In this document: positions 1 to 7,824 of the stretch, one piece after another
How positions within the stretch are numbered: position 1 is the stretch's first letter
How the letters are laid out: every line of letters begins with the position of its first letter
NCBI GenBank assembly: GCA_002338715.1
Contig: DDIR01000070.1
Span: 37,046-54,280 of the forward strand
Direction: 5' to 3'
Length of the DNA: 17,235 nucleotides
From: Phycisphaerales bacterium UBA1845
GTDB lineage: Bacteria > Planctomycetota > Phycisphaerae > UBA1845
Translations under genes and position numbers: made by a program
The notes under the pieces: model-generated
The model's input: only the letters and a program-made list of their open reading frames with translations
Told to the model about the DNA's origin: nothing
Databases searched by the model: none

Positions 1-2667
1 GTGATTCATCGCGACCTCAAACCGAGCAACATTCTCGTCGACGAATCCGGAACGCCGTTCGTACTCGACTTCGGACTGGCAAAGCGAACCGAACCATCCG
101 CCGATTCGGCCATGACGATGACCGGACAGTTCGTCGGCTCGATCCCGTGGGCGAGTCCGGAGCAGGCGGCTGGCGCGAGCGATGTCGACGTGCGGACTGA
201 CGTCTATGCACTTGGATTGCTGCTATACCGGATGCTGACGCGGGCGTTTCCATATGCGGTAGACGGACCAGCCCGCGAAGTGCTTGAGCGCATCATTCAT
301 TCGTCGCCTGCTCCACCATCTCAGTATCGACGAGAGATTTCTCACGAACTTGAGACGATTATCCTCCGATGTCTCGCCAAGGATCGTGACCGTCGTTACC
401 ACTCTGCGGGCGCTTTGGCGCTTGATCTTCGGCGAATGATCAACGGCGAACCCATTGACGCCAAACGCGACAGCACCTGGTATGTCTTGCGAAAGACGCT
501 CTGGCGTTATCGCATCGCTGCCGGTGTCGCTGCGACGTTTTTTATCGTCGTGACCGGATCCGCGATCTGGCTCGCCCAACTCTATTCTGAACAGCGCACC
601 CAAAGTGCCCGTGCAGAGCTTGCGGCGGCTGACGCTCGAAGAGAAACGGAACGGGCTGAGGCGATTAACAAGCTCCTTGAGTCCGCGATCTCAGCCGCCG
701 ACCCGACCCAGGAACGCGGTCCGGATTACACCGTCCGTGAATTGCTTGACGAATTCAGTACGACGCTGAACTCCGACACCGATGCCGATCCGCGCGTGAT
801 TGCTTCGGTGCATCGGGCACTTGGCAAGGCCTATCGCGGACTGGGACTGCCGATCGCGGCTAAACCGCATACAAGAAGAGCCCTCGCGATTTACCAGAAA
901 CTCGAGTCTGCCCCGCCGCACGAACTGGCGATGAGCCTGAACGAGTACGGTTTGAATCTCATGAACCTCGATTCAAACGGTGTTGCGCTTGACATGCTGG
1001 AACAATCGCTGGCGATCCTGGAGAAATTACAAGGAGAGGATCACCCCGAAGTACTCTCGATAAGGAGCAACATCGCCACCGCACTGCACGCGCTTTCCCG
1101 CGACGATGAGGCTGAAGCGATGATCACTGACGTGATTGCACGGACCCGGGCCAACAGCGACGAACCGCAGCCAATCCTCGCGACCTATCTGCTTAATCTT
1201 GCATCGATCAGAAGCATGCACGGTCACGTGGATGATGCCGTCGCCCTCAGTGAAGAAGCGCTGGACATCGCCAGCCTGCACGACACCACGTCAAATGGCA
1301 ATACGGCTCGGATCATGTCCGCACTCGCAAGCTTTCACCGCGAAGCCGGGCACCTCGATTCCGCGATTGAACTCTTGAATAGATCGCTTTCCATACGCCG
1401 GCGACTCTATGGCGACGAACACATTGAAGTGGGCAATGGCCATTCACATCTGGCAACCGTGCTGCTGAATCTCGGACGGCTGGATGAAGCGCTGGAGCAT
1501 TCGCTCAAATCGCTCGAAATCTGCCGAGCTGTCTACCCCGAACCCCATCCACGCATTCTGCAGGAGCTCAACACGGTCGTGCAGACGTACGTGACCCGCG
1601 CGGAACCGGACTTGGCGATTCCCTACGCAGCGCAATTGGTCGAACATAGCAAACTGCTGCACGGCGAAAAGCATTACAATGTCGTCGGCGCACTCAACAC
1701 GCGCGCTCAGCTCTTCATGATGCAGGAAAAGCTATCAGAATCAGAGGCCGACTTCCGCGAAGCCCTTGAAATCGCAAGCGAACTCTTCGGAGATGATCAT
1801 CCCGTCGTACCGATCCTTTACAACAACCTGGGGCTTTGCCTGTCTCGGCAGGACAGAGACCGCGAAGCCGCCGAAATCTATCGCGTCGGACTCGGATTGG
1901 CGCGTCGCATACACCCGGACGACCACCCCGGGCGCATCTCGCTAACGATACAGTTGGCAGAAGCACTTAAGTTCTGTGGGGATTATGAAGAATCCAAACA
2001 ACTCTACGAAGAAGGCCTCGCCATGCGCAGGCGGGTTTATGGTTCCGACAACATCTATACCGCATACGCACTCAATGGTCTTGGCGACCTTTACATCGAA
2101 ATGCGTGACTTCGCGCCAGCCGAACCCCTGTATCGCGAATCACTTGACATCACCACGCAGGGTTTGCCCGAAGGACACGAAAGTCGGGCGATCCCGTTTG
2201 CGAACCTTGGCCGCGTGCTCGTCGAATTGGGTCGCCCCGCCGAAGCTGAACGGTTCACCCGTCGCGGACTGGAGATTCGCGAAGCAACGCGACCCGAAGG
2301 CGACAAACTCATCGCCCGCGCACAATACTGGATGGGCCGATGCCTGATCGACCTGGGCAAATACGATGAGGCGGAACGCCACCTCAACGCCGCGCTGGAG
2401 AACCGATTGGCCGACGAGAAACAACTGCCATGGCGCCGGGCGGTTGTGATGGCCCGCCTCGGAGAAATCCAAACCGCTCGAAAAAACCTTGCTGAAGCGG
2501 AATCGCTGTTGCAGGACGCATACAAGATGGCCGAAGCGGATGAATCCGTTCGCCCCTTCATCCTCCGCGAAATTGCGCAACTGCTCGTCGACCTGTACAA
2601 AGACTCAAACCAACCAAGCGAATCGGCAAAGTGGGAATCAACCCGAACGGAATTGGCCAACGAGTGA
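1..2667 (+). CDS. Membrane-anchored Ser/Thr protein kinase with TPR tail (5'-truncated by window edge)
   Basis: The visible 888 codons begin inside the catalytic loop: HRDLKPSN (catalytic Asp at residue 5) starts almost at base 1, so the N-lobe with its Gly-rich loop and Lys lies outside the window and the GTG at base 1 is not the true start. DFG is at residues 23-25, the activation segment ends in SPE (52-54), and the kinase domain ends near 150. A single hydrophobic helix spans about 171-195, followed by a charged, probably coiled-coil stretch to about 225. About a dozen TPR units of roughly 42 residues (kinesin-light-chain-like, with recurring Y-x2-L / A-x2-Y patterns) fill about 260-880. 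This is the usual planctomycete Hanks-type kinase layout: cytoplasmic kinase, one membrane helix, TPR protein-binding domain. Substrate and signal are unknown. It converges on the next gene. Confidence 0.93.
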   Translation: MIHRDLKPSNILVDESGTPFVLDFGLAKRTEPSADSAMTMTGQFVGSIPWASPEQAAGASDVDVRTDVYALGLLLYRMLTRAFPYAVDGPAREVLERIIHSSPAPPSQYRREISHELETIILRCLAKDRDRRYHSAGALALDLRRMINGEPIDAKRDSTWYVLRKTLWRYRIAAGVAATFFIVVTGSAIWLAQLYSEQRTQSARAELAAADARRETERAEAINKLLESAISAADPTQERGPDYTVRELLDEFSTTLNSDTDADPRVIASVHRALGKAYRGLGLPIAAKPHTRRALAIYQKLESAPPHELAMSLNEYGLNLMNLDSNGVALDMLEQSLAILEKLQGEDHPEVLSIRSNIATALHALSRDDEAEAMITDVIARTRANSDEPQPILATYLLNLASIRSMHGHVDDAVALSEEALDIASLHDTTSNGNTARIMSALASFHREAGHLDSAIELLNRSLSIRRRLYGDEHIEVGNGHSHLATVLLNLGRLDEALEHSLKSLEICRAVYPEPHPRILQELNTVVQTYVTRAEPDLAIPYAAQLVEHSKLLHGEKHYNVVGALNTRAQLFMMQEKLSESEADFREALEIASELFGDDHPVVPILYNNLGLCLSRQDRDREAAEIYRVGLGLARRIHPDDHPGRISLTIQLAEALKFCGDYEESKQLYEEGLAMRRRVYGSDNIYTAYALNGLGDLYIEMRDFAPAEPLYRESLDITTQGLPEGHESRAIPFANLGRVLVELGRPAEAERFTRRGLEIREATRPEGDKLIARAQYWMGRCLIDLGKYDEAERHLNAALENRLADEKQLPWRRAVVMARLGEIQTARKNLAEAESLLQDAYKMAEADESVRPFILREIAQLLVDLYKDSNQPSESAKWESTRTELANE

Positions 2668-2779
2668 AGTCTGCCTGCACGGTTCCGGCGGTTGTCTGAT
2701 GGGCGGATGCGAATGCCTCGACGACGAGGGCGACAACGACCTGCAGGACTCTCTCATCTTCCTGCAGGCGATGAATTGA
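2668..2779 (+). pseudogene. Possible dockerin-like (EF-hand) remnant after the kinase stop
   Basis: In the second forward frame, just past the kinase stop, the reading is Cys-rich (C-x-C) and then DDEGDNDLQD followed by SLIFLQAMN and a TGA at 2777-2779. This resembles one half of a dockerin repeat (D-x-D-x-D-G-D-x-D-L-x-D, then a helix with F/L-Q), the same style as the dockerin tails of the two secreted proteins in this window. There is no independent start codon or ribosome binding site, and the frame is open upstream only because it overlaps the kinase gene. It may be a leftover tail of a lost gene, a tail separated from the kinase by a frameshift, or chance. Confidence 0.22.
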
Positions 2780-2780
2780 A

Positions 2781-2805
2781 GCACGCATCTCCCTTCAATG
2801 CGTGC
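2781..2805. terminator. Hairpin between convergent genes, possible bidirectional terminator
   Basis: GCACGCAT (2781-2788) and ATGCGTGC (2798-2805) form a perfect 8-bp stem with a 9-nt loop. It sits between the 3' ends of the kinase gene (+) and the cytochrome-dockerin gene (-), where a shared terminator is expected. Neither side has a strong T-run, so it is not a classical intrinsic terminator. Confidence 0.4.
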
Positions 2806-2870
2806 CCCAAATTCGCCGCCGACTCTTGATTCGACTTGCGGTCAGTTCCCAAGACGGCAGTTAGCCCGCG

Positions 2871-5800
2871 TTACGTCGGACCAGCGTGCAGGTATTGGAT
2901 CTCTTCGTAGTCCGCAAGGTCAACATCGCCGTCTTCATTCGCATCGCCCAATTCGCATTCGCTCGGCAGCGTCAGTGAGCCGGGCGTGGTGAAGCACTGT
3001 TGCAGTCTGGCATGGTCAGCAAGGTCGACGTCGCCATCCAGATCAAAGTCGCCGGTGTTGTCGTGTTGTGGTGCGGGATCGTTCCCGTCAAGCAGACCGT
3101 CGGTGTCCTGATCGATTCCGATGCGCTTTCCCGATCCGGGCGGGACGGCAGTGAAGAGCAAAGAATCGCCGGGCTGGAGCGAAGCAACGATCACACTTTG
3201 CGTTTCAACTGTGCCAGTATCGGACAGGAATTCGCGCTGTCCATTGTTGATACCCGTCAGCCAGTATCCGCGGCGAACGCCTCCGACAACGCCCTTGGCA
3301 ACAATGTCGCAGTGTGACGGCGTTTTCAAATACTGTGCAACCATCACATCAATATCGGCAAGCCCGGAAGCTGATGCAGCAGGATAGTCGATCTGCACCT
3401 GCCAACCGACAACGTTCATGACATTGCTGGGAAATGCATTGAGCGCGGCGACCATGTCAAGTTGTTGCGCAGGGGTGATGCCGGTGATGATCTCGGGGAA
3501 GAATTCATTGAGAAACGTTTGGAGCGGATGCTCGTTGCTTTCCCGCTCTTCGCGCCCGTCATGCACCATGCCGAATCCGTCGTACACGTCACCGATGAAC
3601 TTCTTGTGCAGTCCGCGCATCTGGGTGATGATCTGAAGCTGGGCGAAGAAACTTGCACCGCTGATGCCGGAATCCCCGTTGGTTGTGAACGCCGATCCAT
3701 CGTGACCAAATTCGTTGCCCAGTGCGGGAATAACCTGGTGACACGCGTTGCAGAAATTGATGTAGGTGACCAATCCATTGAGCGCCCGAGGCTCCTTGTA
3801 CGCGTTGGTTCGCTTGAAATATGGATTGGGTCGATAAACCACCGACTTGATGAAGGCATTGAACGCATCCATGTCGTCCGAAGGAATCTCTTCACCGCCG
3901 AGCAGGTTTGCAAACGCTTCATTGAAATCCTGAAACACCGGTTTGTCGCCGCGCCAATGCAGCGGTTCATGTCGATCCAAGCCGCGAAGCGACTGGGTAA
4001 CCATCGGTCCTTTGAGCGGATGGTTGAATGCGTTGGGCATGTTGGGCGGACCCGGCTGGTTGGCTGTCCCAAACGCGCCGAGGTCCCATGCCAAACGATC
4101 GAAGTCCGTGTTGGGATGGCACGAGTCGCATGAGTGCGCGCCGTTGTTGCTGAACTTCGTGCTGTAGTGGAACTTGCGCCCGTCGCGAATTTGGCGCGGT
4201 TCAGGATTGAACAGTTCCCTCGAATCAACGACCTGCGGCGCGTCGAACGTCGTCACATCTACCGCGGTGACGGTCATCGCGTGACGACTCAACACGTAGA
4301 TGCGATCATTCGCCGAGTCGATTGATAGGCCGCGCGGCCCGGACGGCACGTCCAGCCGCCCGAGCACGCGACCCGTCAAACCATTCAAAATACCGATGCG
4401 ATCCATCCCCAACGATGCAACGGCTGCCCATTCGCCGCTATCGTGAAACGCGATCGCATTGGGATGGGCGAGCGACTTGGCTTTGGCGCTTGGATTTGGG
4501 GCGCTGACGTCGTGAAAGTTGTCGATGCCCGAGTGAAGATCGCTGTCGATGATTGACGGCGAAGCAAGCATGTAGTCGTCGACGATCTCAATCATGTGGT
4601 CAAGGAAATGCCCGTTGAGATTCTCGCCCATGCGAATCGTGTTGAGCGCTTGCAGATTGGTGACGAACAACGCACCCGTCTGCGGGTTTTGATCCATGCC
4701 ATTCAAGGTGGTACCGACATCACCGATCACGTTGACGATGGGCAGGCCAACACCAATTGATGCGCCAGGATTCGATGCGTCGAGCACGATCAAGTCGTGG
4801 TCGTATGTGTCTTTGGCATCGCTGGCCATGTGCTCAATGACCTCGTCCGCATTAACGATTCCGAATTCCTGATTCATCAGCGCGACCATCGCCGGGTCGG
4901 GATCACCATTGGCATCGGTCAGAATATTCTGCGTGATGTCAAACCAATCCCCATGTGAGTCGTAAACGATGCGAGGAACAAGTGGAGCGCCACTTGTGCC
5001 AAGATCGTCGGGCCAAGGGCTTAGCTCTGAGACACTTCCCGGATTCGGATCAAAGGTATCCGCCGTCGCGCTGAACTGCTGAGCCACCCAGAGATTCGGC
5101 ATGGTGACGCATTGGCAACCGTTCGACGTGCACGGGTTCGGCTGGAGGCAACCACGTGCGGCAGCCGGGATCGAAACAATCGGCGGAGGGTTGGTCGGTG
5201 CAGGGTCGGCGAATCGCAGTTCAACGGGTGTGCCTGCTAGCGACGTGTTGTTTCCTGAGTGGTGTGCGGCGACGACAACATGATCGTTGACGGCATCGTA
5301 GATGACCGCTCTCGGCGTGTTGCAATCGAGGAACGTGCTGCTGACGACTTGTCGCGTGGCGGTGTCGATCGTAACGAGGTGTCCCAACTCGACAAAGGGC
5401 GAACCGGTCGGCGTCGCGTTGTCGGGCACAAACGGACTTCCCTGGATAACGACAAAGGCATAATCGCCACTTGGATCAAACACGATGTTGACCGGTTCGT
5501 CGCCGACATTGATGACGTCGACCACTTGTTCCGCGTTGACATCGACCACCGCGACTGTGTCGGAAATGATATTCGCCACCCACACGATCGAATCGTCGGT
5601 TTCCGGTTGAATCTGAACGGACACGGGTTCCAGACCGACAAAAACCTCGCTCAATTTCTGCAACCGATTGGTTGCGTCGAGCACCACGAGCGAATTGTTG
5701 GGCGTGTTGACAGCAAATACACGCTGCCCGTCGGAGCTGACCTGAATCGGATGAATCGCCGGCGACTCAAAATTGACATACTCACCCGATGCCAGCGGGG

Positions 5801-6095
5801 CAAGCAGACTCGCGGGAATCTCGAAGTCTTCGGGAACCGGTTCCTCTTCGACCATGGTTGCAAACGCATCGGCCGCGTCCGCACTCTGTTGCATGAGTGT
5901 TGCCAGGTTGGCTGCATTCGGATGGCCTTGCTGAGGCAGTGGTGTGAATGCTGTCGGGTGGCCCGATGCACCGCCTGGAACTGCGTTGATTTTGATTGCG
6001 GGTTGGAGGGTGAGCGTTGCGGTTGCGATACCCGCGGTGGCTGTGATCGCGACGATGGTGATCCACCGATCGCTGGAAAGATGCCGAATGCGCAT
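2871..6095 (-). CDS. Secreted beta-propeller / di-haem cytochrome c (peroxidase-like) protein with C-terminal dockerin
   Basis: A 1074-residue protein. The N-terminus has basic residues, a hydrophobic stretch (about 11-30) and likely cleavage near 38, so it should be exported. Residues about 105-290 and 545-650 read as YVTN-type beta-propeller blades (LVVLDAT, VAVVDVN, VVSSTFLD, RIGILNG patterns). Four Cys cluster at 316, 322, 327 and 329. Two covalent haem sites follow, CDSCH (656-660) and CNACH (782-786), in a context (SCHPN-TDFDRLAWDLG) typical of propeller-linked MauG/di-haem peroxidase-like proteins. The last 59 residues (1016-1074) hold two dockerin-like calcium loops, DLDGDVDLAD and ANEDGDVDLAD. 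AAAGGGA lies about 8 nt before the ATG. Its own upstream region carries a near-consensus sigma-54 promoter. Substrate and redox partner are unknown; electron transfer at or outside the outer membrane is inferred. Confidence 0.88.
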   Translation of the reverse strand: MRIRHLSSDRWITIVAITATAGIATATLTLQPAIKINAVPGGASGHPTAFTPLPQQGHPNAANLATLMQQSADAADAFATMVEEEPVPEDFEIPASLLAPLASGEYVNFESPAIHPIQVSSDGQRVFAVNTPNNSLVVLDATNRLQKLSEVFVGLEPVSVQIQPETDDSIVWVANIISDTVAVVDVNAEQVVDVINVGDEPVNIVFDPSGDYAFVVIQGSPFVPDNATPTGSPFVELGHLVTIDTATRQVVSSTFLDCNTPRAVIYDAVNDHVVVAAHHSGNNTSLAGTPVELRFADPAPTNPPPIVSIPAAARGCLQPNPCTSNGCQCVTMPNLWVAQQFSATADTFDPNPGSVSELSPWPDDLGTSGAPLVPRIVYDSHGDWFDITQNILTDANGDPDPAMVALMNQEFGIVNADEVIEHMASDAKDTYDHDLIVLDASNPGASIGVGLPIVNVIGDVGTTLNGMDQNPQTGALFVTNLQALNTIRMGENLNGHFLDHMIEIVDDYMLASPSIIDSDLHSGIDNFHDVSAPNPSAKAKSLAHPNAIAFHDSGEWAAVASLGMDRIGILNGLTGRVLGRLDVPSGPRGLSIDSANDRIYVLSRHAMTVTAVDVTTFDAPQVVDSRELFNPEPRQIRDGRKFHYSTKFSNNGAHSCDSCHPNTDFDRLAWDLGAFGTANQPGPPNMPNAFNHPLKGPMVTQSLRGLDRHEPLHWRGDKPVFQDFNEAFANLLGGEEIPSDDMDAFNAFIKSVVYRPNPYFKRTNAYKEPRALNGLVTYINFCNACHQVIPALGNEFGHDGSAFTTNGDSGISGASFFAQLQIITQMRGLHKKFIGDVYDGFGMVHDGREERESNEHPLQTFLNEFFPEIITGITPAQQLDMVAALNAFPSNVMNVVGWQVQIDYPAASASGLADIDVMVAQYLKTPSHCDIVAKGVVGGVRRGYWLTGINNGQREFLSDTGTVETQSVIVASLQPGDSLLFTAVPPGSGKRIGIDQDTDGLLDGNDPAPQHDNTGDFDLDGDVDLADHARLQQCFTTPGSLTLPSECELGDANEDGDVDLADYEEIQYLHAGPT

Positions 6096-6259
6096 GGTGC
6101 TGTCCCTTTCAAGAACTCGTTAAGTGGCGTTGTCGCTTTCACCGCACGATGTCGGCGGCGCTCTCTCGCACTTCCCAGACTTGGACGAAATGAATGCACG
6201 GAACACGCACGAGCCAGTTGGGCTCGCGACCCCTGCCAATCACTTCAAAGTTCGGATAG

Positions 6260-6276
6260 AGCAACCGATATGCCAA
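6260..6276 (-). promoter_or_regulatory. Sigma-54 (-24/-12) promoter of the cytochrome-dockerin gene
   Basis: On the - strand the sequence reads TTGGCATATCGGTTGCT. Aligned to the RpoN consensus TGGCACG-N4-TTGCW it keeps TGGCA, TTGC and the final W, with exactly 10 nt between the invariant GG and GC. Expected transcription start is near 6249, leaving a leader of about 150 nt before the ATG at 6095. The adjacent upstream gene encodes an NtrC-type activator. No experiment supports it here; the call rests on motif quality, position and neighbour. Confidence 0.7.
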
Positions 6277-6381
6277 AGTGTCGCGATTGATTGGCGACGG
6301 TGTAACGTTCGCTGAGATCGGGGTTTATGAGGTTTGTTCGTGCTGGCAATTTGGCGTGAATACGGACATCGCTGGCTGGGG

Positions 6382-6410
6382 TTGGCCAGTTTCTTGACTC
6401 TGCTGGCCAA
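6382..6410. promoter_or_regulatory. Inverted repeat, candidate enhancer for the NtrC-type regulator
   Basis: TTGGCCAG (6382-6389) and CTGGCCAA (6403-6410) are perfect inverted arms with a 13-nt spacer. Each contains the self-complementary core TGGCCA, and arm centres are 21 bp apart, two helical turns. The centre is about 147 bp upstream of the predicted sigma-54 start, the usual range for an enhancer bound by an NtrC-family dimer. It also sits 16 bp after the regulator's stop codon, so a weak hairpin terminator is the alternative, but no T-run follows on the - strand. Confidence 0.5.
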
Positions 6411-6426
6411 ATGCGCGCGCTGGAGG

Positions 6427-7821
6427 TCAGGATTGGCCGTCCGCTTGAATACCGAGTTTGTCGAGTTTGTGGCGCAAGCTGCCGCGTGACAATCCGAGCA
6501 GTCTTGCGGATTCGGAGATATTGCCATCGGTGTGGGCGAGTGTCTCCTGGATCAACTTTCGCTCAACCGTTTCGAGCGGGGCGATGCCAATCGGTGATGA
6601 GTTGAATTGCTTCACGTCGGTGCTCGTCGGTACGCCATCGGCATGAAGATTGAGCAGATCCGACGTGACGGTGGGACCTTCCGCAAGGAGCGCCGCACGC
6701 TGAACGACGTTGGCCAATTCGCGCACGTTGCCCGGCCAATGGTAGGAACGCAAAGTGGTTCGCGCATCCTCGGAGAAACACAACTCCGCTTTGCGAAATT
6801 TCCGCCGGAATCGTTCAAGGAAGTGATCTGCCAATGTGATCACGTCATTGCCTCGATCACGAAGTGCCGGCATCTGCAGGCAGAATACCTTCAAGCGGTA
6901 GAAGAGATCGGCGCGAAATTCACCGTGCTTGATTTTATCTTCAAGGTCGCTGTTGGTGGCGGCCATCACACGCGCCCGGGTCACGCGCTCGGTCGTGCCA
7001 CCGAGTCGTCGAAATCGCCCACTCTCAATGGCAACCAGCAGCTTGGATTGCGTCGCCGGCGGCATATCGCCGATCTCGTCGAGAAAGAGCGTGCCCTCTT
7101 CAGCCACTTCGAACAATCCCTTTTTTGCAGACTTTGCGTGCGTAAATGCGCCGGCTTCGTGACCGAATAATTCCGACTCAAAAAAGTTTTCCGGAACAGC
7201 CGTGCAGTTGACGTGAACAAAAGGCCGATCTGCCGCCGGTCCTTTTCGATGGATGTAGCGGGCCAACGCCTCTTTGCCCGTACCGGTGTCGCCAAGGAGC
7301 AGCACCGTCGGAAGCGAGCCTTCACTGTCGAGTGGAAGCGATGCGATCTTGTCACATATTTCGAGCAATTCGCGAATGGCCGGGCAATCACCGATAACCC
7401 GCTCGCCCTCTGACTCGCGCTGCTGGGCTTCGCGGTATGCATCAAGCTGATTGCGCATGCGGTGATTTTCAATGCATCGCGAAACCGAAAGAACGACTTC
7501 ATCCATCGACAACGGTTTTTGAATGTAGTCAACCGCACCTTGCTGCATGGCCGCGACAGCGCTGGCGATCGTACCGAACCCCGTGATGACTATGACCGGC
7601 ACATCGATTCCGTATGATCGCAACTCACCGAGCAATTTGAGACCGTCGGTGTCGGGTAGGTTCACATCAACGAATACCAGATCGGGCATTTTTGAACGGG
7701 CAGCCGCCAAGCCAGCCTGGCCGTTCGATTCAATGCGGCAGGTATGTCCCGCACGTTGCAACGCCAACTGCATGGATATTCGGAGATTCTCTTCGTCGTC
7801 GATGACGAGGATGTTGGCCAT
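6427..7821 (-). CDS. NtrC-family sigma-54-dependent response regulator
   Basis: A 464-residue activator with the full three-domain layout. The receiver domain (1-115) has acidic pair D8/D9, phosphoacceptor D52, T80 and K102. The AAA+ domain (about 143-380) has Walker A GDTGTGKE (177-184), Walker B LFLDE (245-249) and arginine-finger region FRADLFYRL (302-310). A Fis-type helix-turn-helix lies at about 420-458. The sigma-54 contact loop reads GAFTHA (224-229) instead of GAFTGA, a His in a normally Gly position; it may alter sigma-54 contact. AGGAG lies 9 nt before the ATG, inside the end of the kinase gene, and only 3 nt separate the two genes, so this is the cognate partner. Likely targets are the two sigma-54 promoters in this window. 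Confidence 0.95.
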   Translation of the reverse strand: MANILVIDDEENLRISMQLALQRAGHTCRIESNGQAGLAAARSKMPDLVFVDVNLPDTDGLKLLGELRSYGIDVPVIVITGFGTIASAVAAMQQGAVDYIQKPLSMDEVVLSVSRCIENHRMRNQLDAYREAQQRESEGERVIGDCPAIRELLEICDKIASLPLDSEGSLPTVLLLGDTGTGKEALARYIHRKGPAADRPFVHVNCTAVPENFFESELFGHEAGAFTHAKSAKKGLFEVAEEGTLFLDEIGDMPPATQSKLLVAIESGRFRRLGGTTERVTRARVMAATNSDLEDKIKHGEFRADLFYRLKVFCLQMPALRDRGNDVITLADHFLERFRRKFRKAELCFSEDARTTLRSYHWPGNVRELANVVQRAALLAEGPTVTSDLLNLHADGVPTSTDVKQFNSSPIGIAPLETVERKLIQETLAHTDGNISESARLLGLSRGSLRHKLDKLGIQADGQS

Positions 7822-7824
7822 CCG

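Noticed and set aside
1..3. GTG at base 1 as the kinase start
   Set aside because: It falls in the catalytic loop; a working kinase needs the N-lobe, so the gene continues beyond the window.
6225..6238. TGGCAGGGGTCGC on the - strand as a second -24/-12 site before the cytochrome gene
   Set aside because: GG to GC spacing is 8 instead of 10 nt, which sigma-54 does not tolerate.
5259..6290. 343-codon + strand reading frame
   Set aside because: It is antisense to the signal peptide and propeller of the cytochrome gene, rich in Arg/Asp/Cys, with no recognisable motif: a shadow frame.
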